Below the pieces are notes generated by a model that saw nothing but the letters and a program-made list of their open reading frames with translations, was not told the DNA's origin and did not search any database. Positions 11,891 to 22,806 of a stretch of 64,000 nt of DNA are shown one piece after another; within the stretch, counting starts at the first letter, position 1; each line of letters begins with the position of its first letter. This DNA is from Echinometra lucunter (lineage: Eukaryota; Echinodermata; Echinoidea; Camarodonta; Echinometridae), in assembly GCA_029962745.1 (NCBI GenBank), contig CM057162.1, forward strand, positions 23,113,648 to 23,177,647, in the 5' to 3' direction. The position numbers were made by a program, and so were the translations under genes.

Positions 11891-12140
11891 TATATTAAAG
11901 TTGTGGTGCGAAAGAACGTGTCCAGAAGGCGAAATTAAAAAATGTTGGGAAAAATCATATTTGTAAAGCTATGATTGATAATTACATGGGTAGCAAGAAG
12001 ACTTAGTAAACTGATATACAATATCTTTGTGGCATGATCTTTGCTAAAATTTTGTTCAAATTTATCACATTAGACATTTTGATTTTTGCATTTCTTTCCA
12101 TTTTGCGTTCGAGATGCATGCTTCGCACAACATTAATATC
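11891..12140. mobile_element. Foldback MITE, about 250 bp
   Basis: The left arm TATATTAAAGTTGTGGTGCG faces a right arm ending CGCACAACATTAATATC. The partner copy is at 51331-51580, a degenerate copy is at 565-812 and a half copy is at 47285-47440. It lies about 30 bases beyond the death-domain stop codon. Confidence 0.75.
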
Positions 12141-12170
12141 AATGCCTTATAAATGCAGTGGCATACCATC

Positions 12171-12465
12171 TCAACTACCAAATAACTCATCAGCCAGATT
12201 AATCTGTCCGGCCTTCTTCAGGGCAACCTCTAGAGCTTCACGCTCTGTGCTCTTATTTTGCTTCTTCCGCCACTTTCGAAGCATCAATAATGTACCCATG
12301 AAAGAGACATCTGCATTTTTCAAGTTCGTGGCCACAAACCGTTGAATATCCTCTACATCAAAGCCGAGTGCTTTACCGAGCTCATCAATCTCATCACGCT
12401 GGAAAACTTTTCGAGCAACAGTTGTCATCATGTCGTCAAAATCTTCCTGCTCAAATGAACTGTTC
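12171..12465 (-). CDS. Death-domain terminal exon, intact copy
   Basis: The minus strand gives a 3' splice site (TTGTTTTTAAG, AG at 12467-12466) and then about 97 codons to TGA at 12171-12173. After NSSFEQEDFDD comes a canonical death domain: helix 1 (FDDMMTTVARKV), helix 2-3 signature DEIDELGKALGFDVEDIQRF, helix 4-5 core MLRKWRKKQ, and helix 6 ALKKAGQINLADELF. Death domains are six-helix protein interaction modules of apoptosis and innate immune adaptors; this one spans most of the exon and is close to the usual 80-90 residues. The first base completes a codon, so the intron is phase 2. The best upstream partners are the exons at 13044-13225 (GA + G = GAG) or 17370-17528 (AG + G = AGG). Which protein this belongs to is unknown. 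Confidence 0.8.
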
Positions 12466-12539
12466 CTTAAAAACAACAAACATTAAAAACACATATTATG
12501 ATGCTTGAAATAACAAAAATATCACTGAAGTTGATTAAT

Positions 12540-12975
12540 ACCACTACCCCAATGTGGGAGCTTAATTTCGTGAGCACTGCTTGAAAAATGAGGAAATAAT
12601 TTGAGCCGCTATATTTTTTCCTGATTTATTGCCATAATATGCCGTTACCAGGGCAATGCAGTTTCAATAGATTAAAAAATGTTTTGCACATCTTCACAAG
12701 ACCAATGTTTGTGCCAAATTTCATGAGCATTGCTCGAAAAATGATGAAGTACATGTAGTTCGATAAGCAATATTTTCCTGATTTATTGCCATAATATGCT
12801 GTTACCATGGCAACAGATTACAAAATGTCTGGCACAGCTTTATCTCAAGACCACGTGTGTGCCAAATTTAATGAGCATTGCTCAAAAAATGAGGAATTAG
12901 TTCCATCCACAAGATTTTCCATTAGTTTATTGATATAATATGCCATTACCATGCATGGCAAAGCAGTTGGCTACA
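12540..12975. repeat. Intronic tandem repeat of about 140 bp, three units
   Basis: Units share TGAGCATTGCTCGAAAAATG, then TTTTCCTGATTTATTGCC, ATAATATGCCGTTACCATGG and a CAAGACCA block. Equivalent arrays lie in the paired introns at about 23175-23615 and 50500-50880. They fill most of the intron between the putative 13044 exon and the death-domain exon. Confidence 0.8.
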
Positions 12976-13043
12976 CAAAAATGAAATCAAAACGGCCTGT
13001 AAGTTATATTTCAAACAAACATTAAACACATTAAATACATTAC

Positions 13044-13225
13044 TCAACCATACCACCCCGTAGACGTAGACATAGACGAATTAGGTGGTCTGTCCCCAAG
13101 AGGCTGTCGTGATTTGGACATGTTGCTGGTGGAACGCTGACTTCACTTAATCCCCCCCCCCCCCCCAAAACCACCATTATTTTGACAAAATGGTGCCTCG
13201 ATGAAGTCACAATAACCTGATGACC
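13044..13225 (-). CDS. Candidate exon with ubiquitin-like C-terminal tail, upstream of death domain
   Basis: The minus-strand frame runs through TDHLIRLCLRLRGGMV and ends at a 5' splice site GGTTGA|GTAATG (13044/13043). A possible 3' splice site, ATGTTTTCAG, puts its start at 13225 in phase 0. The end RLCLRLRGG resembles the LHLVLRLRGG tail of ubiquitin. Only about 17 residues match; the rest, including a poly(G) run coding glycines, does not resemble the ubiquitin fold. The last two bases join the death-domain exon in frame, giving a GGMV-ENSS junction. The same frame stays open in the duplicate at 23684-23859 despite a different poly(C) length. A real ubiquitin-like exon, a relic, and a chance match all remain possible. 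Confidence 0.35.
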
Positions 13226-14145
13226 CTGAAAACATTGCTGGAATTTGACCTTAATAGGCCTGATAACTGACGAAAATTTGATGGAAATTGAAGGAACCAA
13301 TTTCGAGTTATCATTGCCCTCAAAATATTTTTGGAGTTAAAATATGGCCTTGATTCAAACTTTTTATTAAAAAAAAAAATTAACATTTCCTGTAGGAATT
13401 TGTCTCAGCTTTATAACTTATACGAAGCTTGGAGAAAATCAAGCAAATATGAGTGACATATTGCTCAAAGAAGACAGTAATGTAGAATCAAGATTTGAGA
13501 AAAAGCCACGTCCCATACAGAAAGCACGCCAAATGTGATAAAAAATGACATGCCTGCTTTTATTCCCAAATTTGACCATAATGCCGTTGTCAAAACAAAA
13601 ATGTCACTTGACTTGTAAAGATGTGTCGCTGCTATGAAATATCGAAATCCTGGCAAAAATTGACGAACTATTACTGACATACCTTCATTTAAATGCAGAA
13701 AATATGACGTCATGAATTTAAAATCAAATTTTTGAGTTTAGGTGCTGATATGATGACGTCATAGCATCGACAAAGTAAATTTTTGTCATTGATTCAAATC
13801 TACAACTCGTATCCTTTCAGAACGTGTTATAAAAATTGTGGGTCCCCATCTATTCTCAAGAGTTATGGCGGATTCTAAAAAGGCTTGGTTTTTCACATTT
13901 TCATGTTATTTGCCCCTTAGACGCGCACGGAATTTGAAGTTTGGCGCATGTGCAACCTTATAGTCAGTTGAAATTGATTATAAATCAATGGAAATTGTCA
14001 AGAAAAGAATCAGGATTGCAAATCAAGTGAAAAAACGGTATTTTTCACATTATTTACAAGCTGTGCGCGAGCAAAACGCGCACAAAGGCGCTCATGCGCT
14101 AAATTTTTGGAATGCTTAAAATTGTCTGAAATGGATTTTGGTTTG

Positions 14146-14684
14146 CCTGCTTTCAGACAAGAGAGTTCTCGTATCGATATTCGACGTATGGATATACGAC
14201 ATATGGATATAGCACGTTTTTTAGCGTCTGAATGCTCTTATATTGATATGTCGTTTCAATATACGACGTATATCGAAACGATGATTCGGGCATCGTTTCT
14301 TACGATTAACCTATATCCATACGATGTAAATTCACGTCTGAAATCTCTCATATCCGTACGTCGTATAAATAGGCGGGATTTATGTGCAACGCGCGCTTAG
14401 GGCCCCCAACCATAGCCCCCAACCCCCAACCTCTACCGTAAGTCCAGCACAACGCGCGCAACACAAACACGAAGCGCAAAGCCCGCGAGAAGTTCATACT
14501 GCACAAATGACTCGTACATATTCATGAGCTTCCCACGAAAGTTTGACTAAGCGCGAGGCACGTCTGAATGCTACTATACGATTATTGGATAACAGGGTGT
14601 TGCGTCTAAAAGGTCTCATATCAATACGTCGTATTTTCATACGTCGTATGAATATACGATAAGCTGGTACGTCTGAAAGCGGGG
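14146..14684. mobile_element. CGTAT-rich inverted-repeat element
   Basis: The left end CCTGCTTTCAGAC and right end GTCTGAAAGCGGGG are inverted. Inside, GTCTGAATGCTC-like motifs recur at about 14227, 14332 and 14560, each followed by short palindromes such as ATACGTCGTAT. The central GC-rich part carries CCCCCAACC repeats and GCGCGC clusters. It is duplicated at 24781-25320. It looks like a non-autonomous DNA element built from nested copies of its own end; no family is recognised. Confidence 0.55.
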
Positions 14685-15580
14685 TTAGATAAGTGATTTC
14701 GATCATTTTTAAATTTTCGGCGGGCACTGATTGGAAAGGAAAACGAAAGGAAACTGGTTAGCAATGATACTATTTTCATCATCTCCCTTTCATGAATGAA
14801 TAAATCCGAGGAACTTTGAAACTATAAAGTACATGTACTTGAGAGTAGACCTATGTCTTCTTCCTATCAACCAACCTTAACAAAATATATCGGAAATCAA
14901 ATGTCATCTTATAACATTACAAATCCAAATGCTAGTTTACAAATCATATGTGATAAGTTTTTTTTTCATTAAATGTGAAGTGTATTCATCGCCAATCAAC
15001 TAGCGAACACCTCCTCATCTGTTTCCAAAGAGAAGACAAGTCCTCTGAAAGAGATTTAGAAATGTGATTTTGTACAATCTTGTACATCAAGCGGGGCTTC
15101 TCAATGATGATTTACCCCTTCTCCGCAATAAGTATGAGGGGATTCCGCTGCCCCATCCTCCAACCCCATCTCCTCGCATTAGACAAATAGAGATCTTCTG
15201 TCAACTTTTTTTTGGAGCAAAGATTAATATAGGCCTACTTCCGTTGACTTATTCTTATGTTGTTGTTTTTTTAAGAAGTCCCAGGGGTATCTGCCCGATT
15301 TTCCCACCCTTTCTCCTTGCCTTGAGTTTCTATGGACCAAGTATTTCTTATCTCTTCACATTCTTTGATCTAACTTTATAAGCGTCCGAGTCAAAAATAC
15401 TAGTTCCAGCAACTGTGTAATTGGCTCTGGTAGAGGGTGTTTTTCAAAAATTAATTACAATCTTATGCATCTCAAACTCCAAGTTAGTAAACTATATTGC
15501 TCACATGATTATCAAATCGCGATAAATTCCTTTTCTTTTACTCAACTGCTGTCTACTGTACCTGCACGCGCACCTGCATA
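14685..15580. other. Non-coding right part of the duplication
   Basis: No convincing gene is seen. A 105-codon plus frame at 15064-15381 is open here and in the copy at 25701, but its sequence and length differ around a T run, so it is not called. Confidence 0.4.
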
Positions 15581-15599
15581 GCACCCACTTGATTAATAC

Positions 15600-15850
15600 T
15601 GAGTGAATTATGTCACGAAACTTATTTCACGAGGCAGCCATCAATATCAAGCCTAACCGCTCACGATGGCGGTCTCCTGCGTTCTCTGAACTGCATATTC
15701 TGTTTAATGAAAAGTATAATATTTTGTTTTATATTTATTTCATTCTTTATATCACGACTGTATTGTTATTGATCTTTTATGTACTATGTAAACATGTATA
15801 TTTGTATTGTATATCATTTTGAACGCAGAAATAAAATCAATCAATTATAT
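15600..15850 (+). repeat. LINE 3' end
   Basis: An AT-rich 3' untranslated-like stretch ends AACGCAGAAATAAAATCAAT with short AATC repeats, a typical non-LTR element tail. It begins about 20 bases after the right border of the direct duplication. Confidence 0.5.
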
Positions 15851-16139
15851 CTATATTTGCATTAGTCATGTATTTTACTGCGATTTTTCTTCTCAAAAAT
15901 CATCTGCAATGTCATATCTATAAACGGAAATTTTCATTAGTAATGCAATATAAATACTTTTTCCAGAATTTTTTGTTCATGTTATCCCCACCCCACCTTA
16001 AAATTTTAAATCCACGCTAAAACTTCAGCAGTGACCAAGCAATGCCCTAATAACAGCAGTGTCTGGGCGGCTGCTGCTCTGTGCCCCTGCGAAATTGGCT
16101 AAAAACTCGCCGCCCGGCCGCTGAGCAGCCTAATTTTTG

Positions 16140-17060
16140 GCTTTGTGACCATAGCCCAACACCTGAAATTTTCAACATTAACCTCTGTGACCTTTGACCT
16201 ACAAACCCGAAATCTAATCTGATCATCTGACTTTGGTGACATAATAGGATGAAGTTTGAAGTTTATACTTAAAGGCATTGGCTAACTTTGTGAGCAGCTG
16301 ATTTAAAAAATTCTCAAACTAAGATGAATCATGTGTATGAGTAATTGTATTTGTACTCAAAACCCCTGAAACCAACCATAATTTTGAATGAAAAACTGTT
16401 AGTAAGACGCAAACGTGATTTTGTTTTGGTCTCAGAGACAATAAAATAAGAGGACCGTTTTGCTCGAATTAGAAAAGGCCGTTACTTGCCTCACTCCGCG
16501 TGATATGCCAATACACACAGTACGGTCCAGTGAGCCATGTGCGCATGCGCACTCCTTACGTCTACTCCGTGCAACCGACCCTTATATATTTATCAAACAT
16601 TGCTTCACATTTTTTAAATTTAAAATTAATTCCTGTGGATATTATTCCTTGAAACTTTCAGACTGGTATTTTTTTAATATTATAATCCTTATGTTTATCC
16701 CATTTTCAAGTAGCTAAACAATTAAAAAAAATTATAACAATGTTAACCAATGCCTTTAAGCCTTCTCATCATAAGCCCAATTTGACCATGGCCCAGCATC
16801 TTTTGGTCCACTATCCTCCCGTTCCTCCACAGACAAAACAACAGGGGATCAGATGATGTGAATTTCCGGGCGTACGAAAGATGATAAAAACTGATGGATG
16901 CGACTTTTGATAAGGTGTGCCTAACAGTTCTTGAGAAAGTGTGTTTAATGAAAAAGCAGGACGGACATACAGAAAGACAGATGAATGGACAGACAACCCC
17001 AAAACATAATGCCTCCGGCACCACCATTGGTGGGCAGAGGCATAAAAATGTTTTTCTTAA
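16140..17060. repeat. Interspersed repeat carrying a nested MITE
   Basis: Outer sequence includes TGACCTTTGACCTAC and, on the far side of the nested MITE, ACATAATGCCTCCGGCACC with a CACCATTGGTGGGCAGAGGC palindrome. The two sides appear to be one older repeat split by the element at 16268-16760. No coding frame is credible. Confidence 0.45.
16268..16760. mobile_element. TTAA-flanked MITE (piggyBac or Kolobok type)
   Basis: The ends CTTAAAGGCATTGGCTAAC (16268-16286) and GTTAACCAATGCCTTTAAG (16742-16760) are inverted with one mismatch. Both contain TTAA at the border, the target of piggyBac and Kolobok transposases. The 490-bp body has no transposase. Confidence 0.75.
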
Positions 17061-17369
17061 AAACAATGTTGTCTTCCATGAATGGGGCTTATTTATGTTT
17101 CCAGGGTACCACTGTTATTGCAAGAAACCATTAGTGTTCACTATTATAACATTGCTCATTTTCTTTTCATTTACTTAAAAAACAGGCTCTATTAACAAAA
17201 CTGTTTTAACCAACTGGAAATGCTTCAATTTACTGATACATGTATCTTGAGGCATAAACAGATTCATTTTTCCACTCTTAAATAGCAGACATCTTGTGTT
17301 AAACCAATAGTTAACACATATTATAGACCTTTATAATATTCTAAAAGCACACAACAAATACAGCGCTAC

Positions 17370-17528
17370 CTTTTATTATCCAGGTGTGGTGTAAACTGAA
17401 CAGGACAAAGAAGTTCTGTCTCATCCTTTTGCCCAACTTTTAGCAGCACTGCCACATTGTCCGGATGATTTCTCAGATCAAGTTTAAATGGCACACAGTT
17501 ATGTCTGAAGTTGCAAACCTTCCTGTAG
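17370..17528 (-). CDS. Candidate internal exon, phase 2-2, unrecognised protein
   Basis: The minus strand reads an uninterrupted 53-codon stretch with protein-like composition: it starts YRKVCNFRHNCVPFKLDL, continues through NVAVLLKVGQKDETELL, and ends CPVQFTPHLDNK. A 5' splice site AAAAG|GTAGCG ends it at 17370. One 3' splice site option starts it at 17528 (another at 17536). With the first option the exon is 159 bases, phase 2 at both ends, and would splice in frame to the death-domain exon at 12465 (AG + G). No domain is identified. A stop (TAG) follows directly if it is not spliced. It lies upstream of the death-domain exon on the same strand, so it may belong to that gene; this is inference. 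Confidence 0.45.
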
Positions 17529-17616
17529 CTAAGAGTCTGAATTTACACATACAAGAGAATCAAATACATGTAGGCCTACTGTTAATACTGTGCATCAACT
17601 TTGAGGCTGGAACTAT

Positions 17617-17644
17617 GGGGGGGGGGGGGGGGGGGGGGGGGGGG
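17617..17644. repeat. Poly(G) tract
   Basis: A run of about 27 G residues between the candidate exon and the giant palindrome. Confidence 0.95.
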
Positions 17645-17698
17645 TGTTTCATCAAGTGGCAATCACTACTGAGTCTGTGAAGGATAGCAGCCCAACAT

Positions 17699-19801
17699 TA
17701 ATAATTCAATTTATTCTGTCCATTTTGCACTCACTCACTGGGTGATATCACTTTAAAATAAACACAATAAACACAGAACAAAAAGTAAGTTTCCCCTAAA
17801 ACACATCCCTGTATTTTTTCGATCAGGAACCTTTGATGAAATCTGAATACAGAATCATGTAGCTACATTTCTCAGTATTTCCTGCAAAATTCAGGGCAAA
17901 CACCTCTGTCACGCTTCAGTGAACACGACAAATATGCAAAATTTCATTTTTTGAAGTTCACAAGCCTCGTGTCATGACTTTGATGCAGTGATATTCATTG
18001 GAACATACTGCGTGTGAAGGCATGCAACATAAATTTTATTCCCTACCAAACATGACAAATGAGTTGTGCACCAAATTTCATGCTTGAGTGAACAAGAGGT
18101 GAAAATGGCAAAAAACTGCAGTTTTGACATCTTTTGCGCTGTAAAGTTGATCAAATGCAGGGGAATTTATGTTTTGGAAGGGTGTTTGCAACTTTTGCAA
18201 TTGATACCTATCAATTCACAGTTGAATGAACACATAATAAAAAACAAAATATCATCATGTTGAAATTATTGCCTTCTTTTTGTCCACTGAAAATCTTATT
18301 GATAACATTTTTAGCATGTTTCTATGACCAGTGTACATGTATCAATGATCTCACAGCATTTAATCAAAAGTTCACGCTTCAATGAGCACGTGGGACTCGG
18401 AAAGCTCTTCTTTCATCTATCGACTAAAATTCAATTGCTTAATGTGGGTAAACATGATTAGCCTTCTTGGGAAGTTTGTCTAATTTGATTTTCGTTGAAA
18501 TCCCGACGTCTTAAGCTTCAGGGCGCAAATGAGACGAGAAAATTATGCAGATGAGGTGAAAGTTTAGAGCATTGTCCCTGCTCCATGCCGCATTGGATAC
18601 TTAATTTGGCATAAGATCCTTTTAGTTAGTGACCTCAGGGAGATATGTGCCAAATTTCATGAAAAAAACTTGCAGTAGATTGAACAATAATCATCGATGA
18701 AAATAGGCCAGATTTCATTTCTTTTTTCCCCTCCCAAGAGGTCCCATTGACGCTATGTACAGTTAGGGAGCAAAATCTTAACAAAAAAGAAACTAGGCTT
18801 ATTTTCATCGATGATTATTGTTCATTCTACTCAGAGTTATTTCATGAAAATTAGCACATATCTTCAGAAGGTCATTACCTAAAAGGATATTGCACTAAAT
18901 TAAGTATCCGATGCGCCACGGAGCAGAGACAACGCCCTAAACATTTTGCATAATTTTCTTGTCTCTTTTGCTCACTGAAGCGTAAGAGATCAGGATTTTG
19001 ATGAAAATCGAATCAGAGGAACTCCCCAAGAAGACTTATGATGATTAACCACATTAAGCAATTGAATTTTGGCCGATAGGTGAAAAAAGAGCTTTTCGAG
19101 TCCCACATACTCACTGAAGCGTTAACTTTCAATTAAATGCTATGAGATAACTGACACATGTACACCGGTCATAGAAACATGCTAAAAATGTTATCAATAA
19201 CATTTTTAGTGCACAAAAAGAAGGCAATAATTTCAACATGGTGATATTTTGCTTTTATGTGTTTATTCAACCGTGCATTGATAGGTATCAATTGCAAAAG
19301 TTGCAAGCACCCTTCCAAAACATGAATTCCTCTGCATTTGATCAATTTCACAGTGCAAAAGATGTCAAAACTGTAGTTTTTGCCATTTTCACCTCTTGCT
19401 CACTCAAGCATGAATTTGGTGCACAACTCATTTGGCATGTTTGGTAATGAATAAAATTTATGTTGCATGCCTTCAAACGCAGAAAACTTAAAAGTATGAT
19501 CTGATATCGTTGCATCAAAGTTATGACACGAGGCTTGTGAACTTAAAAAAATGACGTTTGCATATTTGTCATGTTAACTGAAGCGTGACAGAAGGGTTTG
19601 CCCTGAATTTTGCAGGAAATGTAGCTGAGAAGTGTAGCTACATGATTATGATTTCAGATTTCATCAAAGTTCCTGATCGAGAAAATACAGGAATATGCTT
19701 TAGGGGGGAACTTACTTTTTGCTCTGTGTTTATTGTGTTTATTTTAAAGTGATATCACCCAGTGAGTGAGTGCAAAATGGACAGAATAAATTGAATTATT
19801 A
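17699..19801. mobile_element. Giant foldback palindrome, about 2.1 kb
   Basis: The two halves are inverted copies of each other for about 1 kb each. The ends read TAATAATTCAATTTATTCTG and its complement. Next come GGGTGATATCACTTTAAA and the AACAAAAAGTAAG block that forms the ends of the smaller relatives at 10468 and 52192. Inner parts include ATCATCGATGAAAATA on both sides of a roughly 60-base centre near 18750. No transposase frame was found. The outer ends extend beyond those of the smaller relatives, so it is a larger or compound family member. Confidence 0.85.
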
Positions 19802-20549
19802 TTATTATTTATTATTTGTTTTGTGTTTATTTTGTCAAAGATCAGATTACTGGTAAGAACTTTGAAATACAATACTTTTGGGGCCTTGATGAAGACAGAG
19901 CAAAACACTAAAGTTATAAATTAAACCGCAAGTAGCTTGCAGCGAGGTGATTCTGTGAAAATAACTACATAATGTATTGTTCACATAGTCTTATAGAAGT
20001 ATGTTGCTTTATTGATTTCGGTTGATCAGTTATGTTGCTATTATCTCCTTTTCAGACTAAAATTAGATGTCTTGTTATGATATATTTTTCATCATTATTT
20101 GAATTGGCAGGACGAAAATGAAATCTTCATATTTCATAGATTTTGGCTAATAATGAAAAATTAATTTAAAATGGCATGCTCCAAGGCATTCTATATTTGT
20201 CAGCTCCAGATTAATTTTTTAACGCATTTTAGCCTAGACTGACAGATACAAATTAGGTGAAAATAATGTTCTCTAGCTATAATTACCCTTTGTTATCATT
20301 TTGCTTTCAGTGGGTGCCTTCCCATAAAGGAGACCCTGGGGAAATATCCATTTTAACCTATTCGGGACAGCATTGTTAGGTACTGACACTCCCTCATACA
20401 AGATTACACAAAAACTATGCAAAAAGGCGTATTTAAGCATTAAAATAGAAAAATGTAACTGTTCTTTGGTAACCGACTATATATGGCTCCTGTATGTGAA
20501 TGAGTTTTACAGAGCCGTGTATACCCGGTTCCCGTTAGCAATGGGTTAA
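19802..20549. other. AT-rich non-coding stretch
   Basis: It begins with an ATT-rich microsatellite (to about 19825). No gene or exon with convincing splice sites was seen. Confidence 0.5.
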
Positions 20550-21041
20550 TGAAAAGAGAGGATAGAGAGATGCAATATAAGAAAGTTCCATCAAAATCGT
20601 TCACAAAGTAAGAAAGTTATGAGAATTTGAAATTTGTAATTATCTTTTTATGGTGCAATCATCCTCCTTGCTTCAAAATGGCAGTTTTTATATCATATAT
20701 AGGCAACTCTCAATATGTTTTGTACACATTATTTCATTTTTCTCCATTATCTCTAAAGATGCTGCTTGTCTCTTTGTGAACTCAAAATGTGTCAAATACA
20801 TTTTCCCATATATTGAGCTAAGAAGGAGCCAAGCTACGCCTTGAGAGATGATCAGGAAAATATGAAACTCTGTGTACAAAACATATGGAAAGTTGTACCT
20901 GCCATTTTGAAGCGACATTGCCAATTTGAGGATCGCCATAGAAAGTAAATTGAGATTTTTCAGCTTTCAAAACCTTCTCATTTCAAAACTGCTTTTGATG
21001 GAACTTTTTTACAATTGCTTCTCTGTATCCTCTCTTCTCAT
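20550..21041. mobile_element. Foldback element, about 490 bp
   Basis: The left end GAAAAGAGAGGATAGAGAGA and the right end TCTCTGTATCCTCTCTTCTC are inverted, followed inward by AAAGTTCCATCAAAA and its complement. Further in, CAAAATGGCAG faces CTGCCATTTTG. The overlapping frames on the two strands are by-products of the palindrome. Confidence 0.75.
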
Positions 21042-21047
21042 GCAAAT

Positions 21048-21072
21048 TTATTCCCCCCCCCCCCCCCCCCCT
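21048..21072. repeat. Poly(C) tract
   Basis: A run of about 20 C residues. Confidence 0.95.
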
Positions 21073-21204
21073 CGGGGTTTCATTCTCCTTTAAGCCTTCT
21101 GAGAGTACCAGAGTCAGTGCTCCTAGTAATGGCCAACTTCTATTATTTTCATATATTTTTTCCCGCCTTTCCGTTGGCGATCAATGATTCCACCTACAAG
21201 ATTG

Positions 21205-21477
21205 TGCTATACAGAGGTGTTGTAGATCAGTGGATAAGTCTCTGGACTGTGAATCATGAGATCTGGGGTTCGAATCCCACCGCGGCACTAATGTCCTTTG
21301 GCAAGACATCAATCTACAATTGCCACTCTCCACCAAGGTGTAACTAGTTACCAGCAGGAAGGAATTCCTTGAATGCTGTGAGCATTGATATTGGTTGCTG
21401 TGAGCTTAGCCAGGGTAATGTTGGAGTGCCTTGAGCACCTTTTTGGTGGATATTGAGCTATATAAATATATATTCAA

Positions 21478-21521
<44 letters not shown>

Positions 21522-21530
21522 TATTTGCCA
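21205..21530 (+). mobile_element. tRNA-derived SINE
   Basis: The head carries RNA polymerase III promoter elements: box A-like TAGATCAGTGG at 21223-21233 and box B GGTTCGAATCCC at 21267-21278. A body follows with CCTTTGGCAAGACATCAATC, then a stretch ending GGATATTGAGCTATATAAA and an (ATT)n tail at about 21485-21520. The body resembles the conserved central domains of deuterostome SINEs; the exact family is not assigned. Confidence 0.8.
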
Positions 21531-21803
21531 CATAGGCATGAAATCGTGGAAGTTTCAAAGCTTCAGCTCGTACTGAGTCAAATAAAAAAAAAAAGAATAT
21601 TATCCAAAATAAAGTACAATTTACCAAGAGGGTCACAATTTTTTCCCCTGCATAATGCAATTCCCATTTTCTGAAACTTTTTGAAAAATTGAGACTTTTC
21701 TACTTGAGTATGCACTTTTTTATGCATATGTTTATATATTTTTGTTTTAAATTTCCTGGCTTCAACAATAATTTGGAAATACAGGACAAAATGGCGTGCC
21801 AGG

Positions 21804-22303
21804 NNNNNNNNNNNNNNNNNNNNNNNNNNNNNNNNNNNNNNNNNNNNNNNNNNNNNNNNNNNNNNNNNNNNNNNNNNNNNNNNNNNNNNNNNNNNNNNNN
21901 NNNNNNNNNNNNNNNNNNNNNNNNNNNNNNNNNNNNNNNNNNNNNNNNNNNNNNNNNNNNNNNNNNNNNNNNNNNNNNNNNNNNNNNNNNNNNNNNNNNN
22001 NNNNNNNNNNNNNNNNNNNNNNNNNNNNNNNNNNNNNNNNNNNNNNNNNNNNNNNNNNNNNNNNNNNNNNNNNNNNNNNNNNNNNNNNNNNNNNNNNNNN
22101 NNNNNNNNNNNNNNNNNNNNNNNNNNNNNNNNNNNNNNNNNNNNNNNNNNNNNNNNNNNNNNNNNNNNNNNNNNNNNNNNNNNNNNNNNNNNNNNNNNNN
22201 NNNNNNNNNNNNNNNNNNNNNNNNNNNNNNNNNNNNNNNNNNNNNNNNNNNNNNNNNNNNNNNNNNNNNNNNNNNNNNNNNNNNNNNNNNNNNNNNNNNN
22301 NNN
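21804..22303. other. Assembly gap, 500 N
   Basis: A fixed-length gap lies between the two copies of the direct duplication, so the distance between them is not certain. Confidence 1.
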
Positions 22304-22548
22304 AAGCTTTGCACAAAAATCGTTGAATAACACAAGAATAGGGGTCTTTTGATTAACATTTCTAAAAGCCCTTTCAAATATGAGGGGGGGGGGGAACACA
22401 GATTTTGAGAGGGTTAAAAGCGCATTTCATAACAAGCAAGTGAATGAGAATGAGACAAGTGCAATCGTTTGTTGCGTCATTGCCATTAATCTTGTACATT
22501 AAATACACACTTTAAAACTCCCCCCAGTTTCCTCCCTGCCCCCATATC

Positions 22549-22715
22549 TCAACAAGCCTTTAGTCTATTAAATTGAAATGTCTGCACTGGTTGCACGATC
22601 ACCACAAGCAAGCTCGTGCTGGCTTTGTTACAACTGCTAATGTCACAATGAAACACATTATGGTACAGTAATAGGGTACTATTTCTGGCTGACTGGCACT
22701 GAAGTATACTGGGAT
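22549..22715 (-). CDS. Candidate terminal exon, possibly the end of an Ig-like domain
   Basis: A minus-strand 3' splice site (TTAACTTTACAG, AG at 22717-22716) leads into about 55 codons ending in TGA at 22549-22551. The sequence has a Cys near the start (ILQCQSARN), a second in NVFHCDISSC, and then STSLLVVIVQPV. This spacing and the final beta-strand pattern recall the second half of an immunoglobulin-like domain. It lies just downstream of the duplicated death-domain exon on the same strand but has its own stop. Similarity is by eye only. Confidence 0.3.
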
Positions 22716-22806
22716 CTGTAAAGTTAATCATTCTTAATAGCATTACCAATTATGAGAGCCCTTATGTTACACTAATCTTGGTCCAACAGCATCTACAGTG
22801 GGCAGG

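Larger units (their letters stand above)
8294..13062. repeat. Segmental duplication, partner of inverted copy 50396-53800
   Basis: Reverse-complement similarity to 50396-53800 runs from just inside the putative exon at 13044-13062 down through the death-domain exon, the MITE at 11891, the foldback at 10468 and unique DNA to about 8294. The two copies differ by a block here (about 8405-9798) that is missing in the partner, where the junction is near 53691. That block includes the TA-flanked MITE at 9035-9574. Point differences are frequent enough to rule out a recent copy. Confidence 0.85.
12174..15580. repeat. Direct segmental duplication, left copy
   Basis: Nearly identical sequence recurs at 22810-26225 in the same orientation. 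The left border falls at the last codons of the death-domain exon, so the two copies have different stop contexts. The right border falls after CTGCACGCGCACCTGCATA. It contains the death-domain exon, its intron repeats, the candidate 13044 exon and the CGTAT-rich element. Confidence 0.9.

Noticed and set aside
15064..15381. 105-codon plus frame, repeated at 25701
   Set aside because: The frame differs in length and sequence between the two copies around T runs and shows no domain, so conservation of coding is not supported.
21205..21280. Functional tRNA gene
   Set aside because: The pol III boxes are present but the arms do not form a full cloverleaf, and a SINE body with an ATT tail follows.
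21578..22399. Long frames crossing 21804-22303
   Set aside because: They run through the block of N, so they carry no information.
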